Source of the DNA: Mycobacterium kyorinense
GTDB lineage: Bacteria > Actinomycetota > Actinomycetes > Mycobacteriales > Mycobacteriaceae
Direction: 5' to 3'
Assembly (NCBI RefSeq): GCF_001672775.1
Contig: NZ_LZKJ01000200.1
Span: 62,001 to 126,000 of the forward strand
DNA: 64,000 nucleotides
Shown piece after piece: positions 17,999 to 26,270 of the stretch (position 1 is its first letter; every line of letters starts with the position of its first letter). The notes under the pieces are model-generated. The model had not been told where the DNA came from, did no database searches, and worked only from the letters and a program-made list of their open reading frames with translations. The position numbers and the translations under genes were made by a program.

Positions 17999-18811
17999 AT
18001 GAACGCCAGTGAAAATCAAGCGGCTGTCATCGTGGGTATAGACGGCTCCCAAGCGTCGATCCACGCCGCGCAGTGGGCAGTCGATGAAGCCCTCGACCGG
18101 GGTATCCCGCTACGACTGCTGGCCGCCATCAAGGCCACTCATCCCTCCAACGAAGACTACTACCGCGACCTCAAACACGCTGAAGCGTCGCTTCGAGCAG
18201 CAGAAGCCGTGGTTGAAGCGACGGGATTGCCGGTAAAGGTCGAAACCGAGATTCACCGTGGACAGCCCGCCGCCATTCTCGTTTCGGAATCTCGCGACGC
18301 CGACCTGCTCTGCGTCGGTTCCGTTGGCATCGGCCGCTATTCGCGCGCGCTGCTGGGGTCGACGGCAACAGATGTCGCAGAACAGGCGCATTGCCCGGTG
18401 GCGGTGATTCGTTCACAGCCCGACCAGTCGCGAAAGCAAATTAACTGGGTCGTGGTCGCCGTTGCCAATAACGCGAACGACACCGTCGTCGACCAAGCCA
18501 TGAGCGAAGCACAGCTGCGCAGGCTGCCGGTGTTGGCCATCGGCGCCACTCGCCAGGGAATGACCGACACCGCGTCTGACGACCTCGACAACCGCTTGAA
18601 GCCCTGGCGACGGTGGTATCCGGACGTCCATGTGTACCCGGTGGCCACAGGCGCGGACGTTGCGCGCTTCCTGCACGACAACGACGAGAGCTGGGCTCCG
18701 CTTGCTGTTATCGGCAGCGACGACGCCGGCCGACTCGCCGAGATCATTGGGTCGCACCCGCATCCTGTCTTCCGGCGCAGCGAAGCCTCGGTGCTGATCG
18801 TCCGTCAATGA
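17999..18811 (+). CDS. Universal stress protein (Rv2624c-like)
   Basis: A 270-residue, two-domain USP. Domain 1 starts VIVGIDGSQASIHAAQW and holds GSVGIGRYSRALLGST, a G-2x-G-9x-G-type nucleotide loop. Domain 2 (~150-270) is more diverged and lacks a clear loop; it ends PVFRRSEASVLIVRQ, like M. tuberculosis Rv2624c. The start has AGGAG 4 nt upstream. It is co-directional with rip3 (36-bp gap) and with the SpoIIAA-like gene. It differs clearly from the other USPs here, which belong to the Rv1996/Rv2005c/Rv2623 type. Confidence 0.9.
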   Translation: MNASENQAAVIVGIDGSQASIHAAQWAVDEALDRGIPLRLLAAIKATHPSNEDYYRDLKHAEASLRAAEAVVEATGLPVKVETEIHRGQPAAILVSESRDADLLCVGSVGIGRYSRALLGSTATDVAEQAHCPVAVIRSQPDQSRKQINWVVVAVANNANDTVVDQAMSEAQLRRLPVLAIGATRQGMTDTASDDLDNRLKPWRRWYPDVHVYPVATGADVARFLHDNDESWAPLAVIGSDDAGRLAEIIGSHPHPVFRRSEASVLIVRQ

Positions 18812-18892
18812 GAGACTCACCGAGCGAAACGACACAGCCCGAAAGCAGATCCGAACACGTCATTTCGGCCAACCGAGGGAGGACAGTGGAAA

Positions 18893-19261
18893 ATGATTGA
18901 AGTGCTGCCAGATATGCCGAACGGGGTCACCGGCATTCGCGTTTCGGGCCGGCTACGTGGTGACGACTTGCGCGAATTCAAACCGGCCATAGACGACCTG
19001 CTGAAAGCCAGGGACGTGCGAATCGTGGAGGTCATCGCATCCGATTACGAGGGCTTCGGGGCCGGCGGGTTGACCGAGGACCTGAAATTGGGCTTCGGCA
19101 CTGTCTTGCCCCATCATTCGGCCTTCAAGCGAATCGCGATCGTGACCGATAAGGAATGGGTCGCCCACACGCTGCATGCGCTGGCATGGATAGTCCCCGG
19201 CGAGCTCGCGGTCTTCGGTCTCGACGAACTCGAACGCGCGAAGGAGTGGGCCGCCGGCTGA
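18893..19261 (+). CDS. SpoIIAA-like (STAS/Sec14-type) protein
   Basis: A 122-residue protein of the SpoIIAA-like family. It shows GIRVSGRLRGDDLREFKPAIDDLL at the N terminus, a central GGLTEDLKLG and C-terminal FGLDELERAKEW, the usual end of such proteins. The family has a STAS-like alpha/beta fold thought to bind small hydrophobic ligands or partner proteins. It follows the Rv2624c-like USP by 81 bp and is probably the last gene of the rip3 operon. Function is unproven. Confidence 0.78.
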   Translation: MIEVLPDMPNGVTGIRVSGRLRGDDLREFKPAIDDLLKARDVRIVEVIASDYEGFGAGGLTEDLKLGFGTVLPHHSAFKRIAIVTDKEWVAHTLHALAWIVPGELAVFGLDELERAKEWAAG

Positions 19262-19276
19262 TGCACCCGCCATCAG

Positions 19277-19882
19277 TCAGATGCTGCTAAGTGTCCTTTT
19301 GACGATGTCTCGAGCCGCGCGTAGGTGCTTATCAGCCTGACTCATCGATGAGAGGAACTCGCCGTCATAGTCAACCGGCGACCCTGCTGCCACGGCGAGA
19401 CACATGTGTGCAGCGGAGTGATAATCCTCGATGGCCGCGTGGATTTCGGCAGTGAGTTCGGCATCCGGACTCGGCAGGTGGCTCTGCAGCCCAACCTCGG
19501 CGGAATCATGCACCTGCTGGCAGGCCGCCGCCAGCGCGCCCGGACGGAATATGGTCATCGCCTGTTGTACGTCGCCTGCTGACTTCTGCATGTCGTTGAA
19601 GTCGTCCTGTGTCGCTGACCACCATTGCTGCATCGCGGTAATACTGGACAGGGTCGGCTGCGACGGGGGGGTGCGCTCCTCCGCGCCCCTGGTCACGACG
19701 ATGCCAGCCGCGCCACCGGCAAACCAGGTGAGAGCGGTAACGCCTGCTGCTGCGATGATCCACTTGGCCCGGCGGCGCGATGTGGTGGCAGCAGGCGCAG
19801 GCGCCGCTGCGGCCGGGGCACCGCCCTGCTCATACGGTGGCCGGCCCGGCAGGTTTGGCTGTCCGGTGGGATAAGTCGCCAT
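19277..19882 (-). CDS. Single-pass membrane protein with proline/alanine-rich N terminus
   Basis: A 201-residue protein. Residues 1-35 are Pro/Gly/Ala-rich and cytosolic, one transmembrane helix spans about 39-63 (KWIIAAAGVTALTWFAGGAAGIVV), and the rest is an external alpha-helical domain (~80-201). This layout is common among mycobacterial membrane proteins of unknown function. The gene lies 72 bp behind the P-type ATPase gene. Two DosR-type boxes sit 67-101 bp upstream, inside the 3' end of the ATPase gene, so it may have its own hypoxic promoter. Confidence 0.72.
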   Translation of the reverse strand: MATYPTGQPNLPGRPPYEQGGAPAAAAPAPAATTSRRRAKWIIAAAGVTALTWFAGGAAGIVVTRGAEERTPPSQPTLSSITAMQQWWSATQDDFNDMQKSAGDVQQAMTIFRPGALAAACQQVHDSAEVGLQSHLPSPDAELTAEIHAAIEDYHSAAHMCLAVAAGSPVDYDGEFLSSMSQADKHLRAARDIVKRTLSSI

Positions 19883-19945
19883 CTCATCGCTCCCGCTCGG
19901 TTACGTTGCGCAGTTTCGACGGTATGCGCTACCACCGGTGGGTTG

Positions 19946-19986
19946 GCAGGGTCATTAGCCTCCAACTGCGGGTCTTTGGTCCCGAA
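19946..19986 (-). promoter_or_regulatory. DosR-type boxes inside the 3' end of the ATPase gene
   Basis: Cores GGGTCATTAGCCTC (19949-19962) and GGGTCTTTGGTCCC (19970-19983), 21 bp apart, overlap the last codons of the P-type ATPase. They lie 67-101 bp before the membrane protein start. The second core is a strong palindrome. Confidence 0.65.
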
Positions 19987-22579
19987 ATCGCGACCACCAA
20001 CGATAGAGCTCGTCGACACCCCAGACCGCCAGGGGCATGGGGATGAGCATCAGTAGCATCCAGCCACTGAGCGCCGTGGTTCCGAATATGTATTGCAGCG
20101 CCGGTGTATAGACGACCGCCGCGGCGAAGATCAACTCGAAGGCAATGCCACCCAGCAGAAACCGATTGGTGGTAAGCCCCACCGAGCGCAGCGAGGCCCA
20201 GGCGGTTCGAGAGGCAAACGCAGTACCAACCTGGCATGCGACGATCGCCGCGAATGACATTGTGGTGGCCTGTAGGTATGCATGATGAAGCGGCGTCCCA
20301 TCTCCAATTGGGTCGCCATAATGCCAACCGCTGTCCAACAACACCGCAAAGAACGCGGCCATAACCAGCGCGGCTGAGAGACTTCCCATCAATCCCCATC
20401 CGCGCCAAAGCAATTGACGCGTGATCACATTTTCTGATTGACTCCGCGGTCGTTGGTGCATTAGACCCGGCTCGGCAGGCTCACGCCCGAGAGCCAACGC
20501 CGGCAAGGTTTCAGTCCCGAGATCGATCGCCAGTATTTGGAGCACGGTGAGCGGCAGCGGGATACCACCGCCAGAGAGCGCAAAGATCATGAATGGCACC
20601 ACTTCAGGCACCGCATGCGCAAAGATGTACAACACAAACTTGCGGATGTTGGCGAAGACTCGGCGTCCTTCGCGGATCCCCGCGGTGATCGTGGCGAAGT
20701 TGTCGTCGGTGATCACCATGGTGGCTGCCTCGCGGGCGACGTCGGTACCGCTGCGGCCCATGGCAACCCCGATGTCGGCGCGCCGCAGGGCGGGCGCATC
20801 GTTGACGCCGTCGCCGGTCATCGCCACCACATTGCCGAGGTGGTGTAGCGCGTCGGCGATGCGCAATTTCGCTTCCGGCAAGACACGAGCGAAGACAATT
20901 TCTTCTCCGCTGGAGAGCAATTCGTCAAGCTGTGGTTCGCTCATCTGGTCCAGTGCCACGCCGTCGACCACGCGGTGCGCGCCGATCCCGATCCGGCGTG
21001 CGATTTCGGTAGCAGTCCGCCCGTTGTCACCGGTGACGACATGTACCCGGATCCCGGCGGTATGGCATTGCCGCACGGCGGCAGCCACTTCGGGCCGCGG
21101 CGGATCGAGGATACCGATCAGGCCGAGAAACACCAGCCGCTGCTCAGCCGTGTCACGATCGACGTCTGGTTTCTCGTGGGACATATCGCGGGTTGCGACC
21201 GCCAGCACCCGCAATCCACGTTCGGCCATTTCATCGACCCGACGCTCCCACGACGACCGCTGCTCGCCATCGAGCGTGCAGAGCGGCACTATGCGCTCCG
21301 GCGCACCCTTGGCATGCAGGGCCAATTGGCCATTTACGTTGTCCAAAGTAGACATTCGCATTAGCTGGGATTCGAAGCGGAAAAGCTTGCGACGCTGACT
21401 ATCCCGCGCCTGCGCGTCAACGTTGATACCATTTTGAGCCGCATATTCGAGCAAAGCGATCTCGGTAGGGTCCCCGGTCTGGCCGGCGCCCAGCGTGGCG
21501 GTCGTACACCGAGCTGCCGCACCGAGCAGAGCTTGATCGTCATCTACCGTAGCCACTTCGACGACCTGCATCCGGTTTTGTGTCAGGGTTCCGGTCTTGT
21601 CAGTACAGATCGTCGCGACCGACCCCAGGGTCTCCACCGACGACAGCCGTTTGATCACCGCACCTTGCCGGGCCAACGAGCGGGCCCCGGCGGCCAACGC
21701 CAGCGTAATCGTGGGCAGCAGCCCTTCCGGGACGTTGGCCACAAGTAGCCCGATTGCGAACAGCAGCGCTGCATTAAGAGTCAGACCCGCCAGCAAGCCC
21801 AACGGCAGGAACAACACACCTACGGCAATTGCGACGCCGGCAATCAGCCATGCCACTCGACGGACCTGCCGCTCCAACGGGCTCATGTCGGTACGGACTG
21901 TCCGCGATAACGCCGCGATCCGACCCAGCTCGGTGTGGCTACCTGTGCCGTGCACAACTGCGACCGCCGAGCCCGCCACACAGGTCGTCCCGCTGAACAC
22001 CAACAGCGGCGAATCGATGGGTTGCTCGGTAGAAACAGCGCGGCCGGTCTCCCGCTCGACGGGGTTGGATTCGCCGGTCAGCGCTGACATGTCGATTTCA
22101 AGGCTGCCCCGGATTAGCCGAGCGTCAGCGGGAATCCGGTCGCCTTCTTCGACGAAGAGGACGTCGCCGGGTACCAGCTCGCGGGCAAGCACCTGGGTTC
22201 GGTGTCCACCACGTAACACCCAGGCTCGTTGGGGCAGATACGCGCTCAGTGCCTCCACGGCGCGCGCCGCATGTTGTTCTTGGACGAATGCCAGCACCGC
22301 ATTGAGGACGATCACGCCGACGATCGCAGCCGCGAGTACAGGGGATTTCGACACCGCCGCCAAGACGGCCGCAACCCACAACAATAGCGCCAGCGGGTGG
22401 ATGAACTGCCGGATGAGACTGCGCAACCAGTGTCGAGTGGCAGTAGTCGGCAGTTCGTTCGGACCGTACACCTGCAGCCGACGCGCGGCCTCCCGTGAAC
22501 CTAAGCCGGTTTTGATCGACACCCGACCATGCACCAGTTGCCAGGGCGGCCCTTGGGTGGCGCTGGTTTTATCTGCCAT
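19955..22579 (-). CDS. Cation-translocating P2-type ATPase
   Basis: An 874-residue P-type ATPase. It has an N-terminal cation-ATPase domain, TGES at 168-171 (actuator), PEGLLP at 284-289 in helix M4, DKTGT with phosphorylated Asp327, and GDGVNDAPAL in the hinge. Its helix-4 motif and six C-terminal helices place it with Ca/Na-type P2 ATPases rather than heavy-metal P1B pumps. M. tuberculosis has the DosR-regulated P2 ATPase CtpF (Rv1997) next to a USP (Rv1996). The USP-ATPase pairing is kept here, but the sequence differs enough from CtpF that orthology is not claimed. It follows the USP gene by 10 bp. Confidence 0.88.
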   Translation of the reverse strand: MADKTSATQGPPWQLVHGRVSIKTGLGSREAARRLQVYGPNELPTTATRHWLRSLIRQFIHPLALLLWVAAVLAAVSKSPVLAAAIVGVIVLNAVLAFVQEQHAARAVEALSAYLPQRAWVLRGGHRTQVLARELVPGDVLFVEEGDRIPADARLIRGSLEIDMSALTGESNPVERETGRAVSTEQPIDSPLLVFSGTTCVAGSAVAVVHGTGSHTELGRIAALSRTVRTDMSPLERQVRRVAWLIAGVAIAVGVLFLPLGLLAGLTLNAALLFAIGLLVANVPEGLLPTITLALAAGARSLARQGAVIKRLSSVETLGSVATICTDKTGTLTQNRMQVVEVATVDDDQALLGAAARCTTATLGAGQTGDPTEIALLEYAAQNGINVDAQARDSQRRKLFRFESQLMRMSTLDNVNGQLALHAKGAPERIVPLCTLDGEQRSSWERRVDEMAERGLRVLAVATRDMSHEKPDVDRDTAEQRLVFLGLIGILDPPRPEVAAAVRQCHTAGIRVHVVTGDNGRTATEIARRIGIGAHRVVDGVALDQMSEPQLDELLSSGEEIVFARVLPEAKLRIADALHHLGNVVAMTGDGVNDAPALRRADIGVAMGRSGTDVAREAATMVITDDNFATITAGIREGRRVFANIRKFVLYIFAHAVPEVVPFMIFALSGGGIPLPLTVLQILAIDLGTETLPALALGREPAEPGLMHQRPRSQSENVITRQLLWRGWGLMGSLSAALVMAAFFAVLLDSGWHYGDPIGDGTPLHHAYLQATTMSFAAIVACQVGTAFASRTAWASLRSVGLTTNRFLLGGIAFELIFAAAVVYTPALQYIFGTTALSGWMLLMLIPMPLAVWGVDELYRWWSRFRDQRPAVGG

Positions 22580-22589
22580 CGCGATAGCC

Positions 22590-23474
22590 CTACCGGGTAC
22601 GGACCACGACTACCGGAACCCTCGCCGACTGCGCCACCGTGGCGCTAGCCGAGCCGAGGAGCATACCGTCGAAACCGCCGCGGCCGCGGCTACCGAGCAC
22701 CACCAGTTGCGCCCGCTGAGATTCCTCGATCAGCCAGCGAGCCGGCGTATCACAGACGAGTCGCCGTTCGATCCGGACATCTGGGTATCGTTCCTGCCAG
22801 CCGGCCAGACGTTCGCTGAGTGCCTCCTGCCCTTGGTCCTGATACGTACGCCAATCCATGCCGAGGATCGGGAAGACCGCGACATCGCTCCATGCATGCA
22901 ATGCGACGAGCGACAACCCCCGCAGCGACGCCTCCTCGAAGGCATAGGCGGTGGCACCTTCGGACGCGGGTGAACCGTCGATACCCAGCAACACCGGGCC
23001 TTCGGGTGCACTTGCTGACACTTCATCGGCGTGGATAACCGCTACCGGACAGTACGCATGATGGAGCACTCCGCTGCTGACCGAACCCAACAGAAGGCGC
23101 CCGAGCACACCCCTCCCGCGGCTTCCCACGACCACCATCCGAGCCTCCTGCGAGGCGTCGACAAGCGCGTGTACCGGATTTGCATACAGGATCTCGGTCC
23201 GCACCTCCAGTGGCTGCGGCTTATCCATGGCGTCGGTCAAATCATTGCGCGCCTGCACGATAACGTCGCGCGCATTGCTTTCTTGCCATTTCGCGATAGC
23301 GGCCTGTTGTGCTCCGATCGGCCAGCTGACAATTACGGCTTGCACGACATGCACCAACGTGACGGCTTCGTGGCGCATCGATGCTTCGCGGGCTGCCCAG
23401 CGCACCGCGGCACGTGACTCCGCCGAACCGTCGACGCCGACCACAATTCCGTATTTGGTTTCTGTTTCAGACAT
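22590..23474 (-). CDS. Tandem-domain universal stress protein (Rv1996-like context)
   Basis: A 294-residue, two-domain USP. Domain 1 opens GIVVGVDGSAESRAAVRW and carries GSRGRGVLGRLLLGS; domain 2 carries GSRGRGGFDGMLLGS. Both nucleotide loops are complete. ATG 23474 follows a strong AAGGAGG. It is the first gene of a USP-ATPase-membrane protein unit, as Rv1996 precedes ctpF in M. tuberculosis. A DosR-type box is 60-79 bp upstream. Close similarity to other USPs in the window points to local gene duplication. Confidence 0.92.
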   Translation of the reverse strand: MSETETKYGIVVGVDGSAESRAAVRWAAREASMRHEAVTLVHVVQAVIVSWPIGAQQAAIAKWQESNARDVIVQARNDLTDAMDKPQPLEVRTEILYANPVHALVDASQEARMVVVGSRGRGVLGRLLLGSVSSGVLHHAYCPVAVIHADEVSASAPEGPVLLGIDGSPASEGATAYAFEEASLRGLSLVALHAWSDVAVFPILGMDWRTYQDQGQEALSERLAGWQERYPDVRIERRLVCDTPARWLIEESQRAQLVVLGSRGRGGFDGMLLGSASATVAQSARVPVVVVRTR

Positions 23475-23533
23475 CCCGCCTCCTTCCATTCGGCTCGTGC
23501 AAAAGCGAGGCTAGTTACATTCATCTTGTCCCG

Positions 23534-23553
23534 GAAGGGTCGTTAGCCCCCAT
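23534..23553 (-). promoter_or_regulatory. DosR-type box
   Basis: The core GGGTCGTTAGCCCC at 23537-23550 lies 63-76 bp upstream of the USP start at 23474 and downstream of ppk2. It fits the DosR pattern on both half-sites. Confidence 0.65.
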
Positions 23554-23593
23554 CTGCGCGGGCCACGCTTACCTAAACGGAACTGCAACGCAG

Positions 23594-24466
23594 CTATTCG
23601 CGGTCGCCCAGCAACGTGGCCACATGGTCATCAACATAGGTCGACAGTTCACGCGGCGGCCGCTGATAATTGCCGCTTATCACCGGGCGGGTGGGCAGCA
23701 TGACTATCGGCTTAGCCACGTCGTGATAGTCGATCGTGGACAGCAAATGGGCCATCATGTTCAGCCTGGCGTGCTTTTTGACATGAGCTTCCACCACATA
23801 CCACGGGCTCACGGGGAGGTCGGTGTGCACCATCATCTCGTCTTTGGCGCGCGAGTAGTCTTCCCACCGGTAGACCGATTCCAGGTCCATCGGCGTTAGT
23901 TTCCATTGGCGGACCGGGTCATTGAGCCGGGCTTTGAAGCGGCGCAGCTGTTCCTCGTCGGACACCGAAAACCAATACTTTCGCAGCACCATCCCGTCTT
24001 CGATCAGCATCTGTTCAAAGAGTGGTGTTTGCCGCAGAAACAGCGCGTGTTCTTGCGGTGTACAGAAACCCATGACTTTCTCGACGCCTGCACGGTTGTA
24101 CCAGGACCGATCGAAAAGCACGATCTCGCCCCTGGCGGGCAGATGGGCGACATAACGCTGGTAATACCATTGGCCGCGTTCACGGTCAGTCGGTGCGGGC
24201 AACGCTACGATCCGCGCGATCCGCGGATTGAGGTACTCGACGACCCGCTTGATGGTGCCGCCTTTGCCGGCACCATCGCGGCCTTCAAAGATCACTACGA
24301 TACGAGCGCCGGAATGGCGGACCCACTCCTGCAACTTGACGAACTCCGTTTGCAGTCGGAACAATTCGGCCGCATAGACATCGTTGGGAATTCTACGGGT
24401 CGACGGCTTCGGCTTCTTGCGCTTCTTCGTCATTACCGGCGCCCCGCTGGCAGTTGCTTCGCTCAC
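23594..24466 (-). CDS. ppk2: Polyphosphate kinase 2
   Basis: A 290-residue PPK2-family (class I-like) kinase that transfers phosphate between polyphosphate and nucleoside diphosphates. It has the Walker A-like GRDGAGKGG at 62-70, the LPAPTDRERGQWYYQRYVAHLP lid region and the Walker B-like FDRSWYNRAGVE. The length matches M. tuberculosis PPK2 (Rv3232c). GTG 24466 with GGGAAG 4 nt upstream is the likely start; ATG 24490 or 24433 are alternatives. DosR-type boxes lie between it and the divergent Rv2004c-like gene, suggesting that polyphosphate is used to maintain GTP/ATP under hypoxia. Confidence 0.9.
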   Translation of the reverse strand: MSEATASGAPVMTKKRKKPKPSTRRIPNDVYAAELFRLQTEFVKLQEWVRHSGARIVVIFEGRDGAGKGGTIKRVVEYLNPRIARIVALPAPTDRERGQWYYQRYVAHLPARGEIVLFDRSWYNRAGVEKVMGFCTPQEHALFLRQTPLFEQMLIEDGMVLRKYWFSVSDEEQLRRFKARLNDPVRQWKLTPMDLESVYRWEDYSRAKDEMMVHTDLPVSPWYVVEAHVKKHARLNMMAHLLSTIDYHDVAKPIVMLPTRPVISGNYQRPPRELSTYVDDHVATLLGDRE

Positions 24467-24487
24467 TTCTCTTCCCGCCGTGACCTT

Positions 24488-24573
24488 CAAGGGACGAAAC
24501 TCTAAACTTCGGTCCTTCCTGTGCTCGACCGTCGCCGACCCGGTTAACAGATGCCAGGGTCCTTAGTCCCTCA
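24488..24573. promoter_or_regulatory. Divergent promoter region with DosR-type boxes
   Basis: The strongest core is GGGTCCTTAGTCCC at 24557-24570. A second, TAAACTTCGGTCCT (24503-24516), shares ACTTCGGTCC with the box at 58-71. A half-site GGGACGAAAC lies at 24491-24500. They separate ppk2 (minus) from the Rv2004c-like gene (plus). Confidence 0.68.
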
Positions 24574-24649
24574 TGTCGTGCCGAACTACCCGGCTAACTG
24601 GGCCTTGGGACCACTTCGCCCAGGCCGCATTAACGAGCACACTGCGCTC

Positions 24650-26143
24650 ATGGGGCAAACCGACAGATCGGGCCGACCGCCACCGACACCGGCTGAGCCC
24701 TATGCCGCCGTACGCGAAACCCACACCGGGCTGGTGGTGCTGGCCGGCGATTTGGCTTTCAAGTGCAAAAAACCGATACGCACCGACTTCCTGGATTTCA
24801 GTACGCCGGAACTCCGTGAGCAAGCATGCCAGCGTGAACTGAAACTCAACCGGAGGCTAGCCCCCGCAAGCTATTTGGGTGTCGCGCACCTGACGATGCC
24901 CTGCGGCGACGCAGCCGAACCGGTGCTCGTCATGCGGCGCCGGCCCGACGCGTTTCGGCTGGCAAGCATGGTGCGACGCGGGCAACCGGTCACCGACGCG
25001 CTCCTTGCAATTGCGGAGGTGCTGGCCCGATTCTATGAAACCGCCGGACGCGGCCGAGCCGTCGCGGGGGAGGGCACCGTCGATGCTGTCAACGCCCGGT
25101 GGAAGGCCAACATCGCGGAGTTGCAGCAATTCGCCGACACGGTCGTAGAACCGCAGCGTCTCGATACGGCCGATCATCTGGCCGCGCAATTCCTGGCCGG
25201 CCGCGCCCCGCTGTTCGCCGGACGCATCGCAGAAGGACGGATCGTCGACGGGCACGGCGACCTGCTCGCCGACGATATCTTCTGCCTGCCCGACGGCCCG
25301 GAGATATTGGACTGCCTGGAGTTCGACGATCACCTTCGATACGTCGACATGATCGATGATGCGGCGTTTCTGGCCATGGACCTGGAATTCCTGGGGTGCA
25401 ACGATCTCGCCAAGTTTTTCCTGGATCAGTACAGTCGGCTGGCCGCCGATCGAGCGCCGCAGTCGCTGACGGATTTTTACATTGCCTACCGAGCGCTAGT
25501 ACGAGCCAAAGTCGACGGCGTGCGAGTTAGCCAGGGTCACCCGGATGCCAATGCAGATGCGTTGCGCCACATCAATATCGCGCTCCAGCATCTGCACGCC
25601 GGCGCGGTGCGGCTAGCCATCGTCGGGGGTGGGCCCGGTACCGGCAAGAGCACCCTGGCGCAAGGGCTGGCGCAGCAGGTCGGGGCGTACGTAGTCGCTA
25701 CCGACGAAGTGCGCCGAGACATGCAAAGTTCGGGGGCTATCAGCGGCGGGACCCGCATGCTCGACGCCGGACTGTACACGGAGGAGAACGTCGGCGCCGT
25801 CTATGCGGAGGTGCTGCGCCGCGCAGCCCTGCATCTGGCCAATGGCCGGTCAGTGATCCTCGATGGAACCTGGCGAGATTCCCGTCGCCGCAGCCAGGCG
25901 CGGCAGGTCGCGGCTGAAACACATTCCGCCATCCTGGAGCTGCGATGCGAGACACCGGTGCGTACCGCCGCAAGACGGGTGGGTGCCAGGAAGGCGGGCA
26001 GCGTTTCCGATGCCACCCCCGAGATCGCGTGCGCTTTGGCCGACGATGCTCAGCGATGGCCCGAGGCGCACCGCATCGACACCAACCGTGCCCCATCGGA
26101 GGCGGTTCGCACCGCCGAGGATCTGTGGCGTGGCCTCTGCTAG
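24650..26143 (+). CDS. Aminoglycoside-phosphotransferase-like plus P-loop kinase fusion (Rv2004c-like)
   Basis: A 497-residue fusion. Residues ~20-310 are an aminoglycoside phosphotransferase/kinase-like domain with HGDLLADDIF and LDCLEFDDHLRYVDMIDD. Residues ~330-495 are a P-loop kinase with Walker A GGGPGTGKSTLA and the Walker B-like VILDGTW. Length and both domains match M. tuberculosis Rv2004c, a DosR-regulon gene beside otsB1. ATG 24650 fits that length; ATG 24551 would overlap a DosR-type box. The substrate is unknown. Confidence 0.87.
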   Translation: MGQTDRSGRPPPTPAEPYAAVRETHTGLVVLAGDLAFKCKKPIRTDFLDFSTPELREQACQRELKLNRRLAPASYLGVAHLTMPCGDAAEPVLVMRRRPDAFRLASMVRRGQPVTDALLAIAEVLARFYETAGRGRAVAGEGTVDAVNARWKANIAELQQFADTVVEPQRLDTADHLAAQFLAGRAPLFAGRIAEGRIVDGHGDLLADDIFCLPDGPEILDCLEFDDHLRYVDMIDDAAFLAMDLEFLGCNDLAKFFLDQYSRLAADRAPQSLTDFYIAYRALVRAKVDGVRVSQGHPDANADALRHINIALQHLHAGAVRLAIVGGGPGTGKSTLAQGLAQQVGAYVVATDEVRRDMQSSGAISGGTRMLDAGLYTEENVGAVYAEVLRRAALHLANGRSVILDGTWRDSRRRSQARQVAAETHSAILELRCETPVRTAARRVGARKAGSVSDATPEIACALADDAQRWPEAHRIDTNRAPSEAVRTAEDLWRGLC

Positions 26144-26166
26144 TGCGCCCAGCAAACTGACCGCTA

Positions 26167-26208
26167 TGAGGGACTTTCGTCACACGCGCTGGTGTCCACT
26201 GGCCGCTG
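26167..26208 (+). promoter_or_regulatory. Tandem DosR-type boxes upstream of ppsA
   Basis: Cores GGGACTTTCGTCAC (26170-26183) and GTGTCCACTGGCCG (26192-26205) are 22 bp apart, 66-101 bp before the PEP synthase start. Confidence 0.68.
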
Positions 26209-26270
26209 CTCAAAGCCCGCTGCGTTACTAGCGTCATCCCTGCTACTGATCGCCACGTCCGGGAGAAGCC

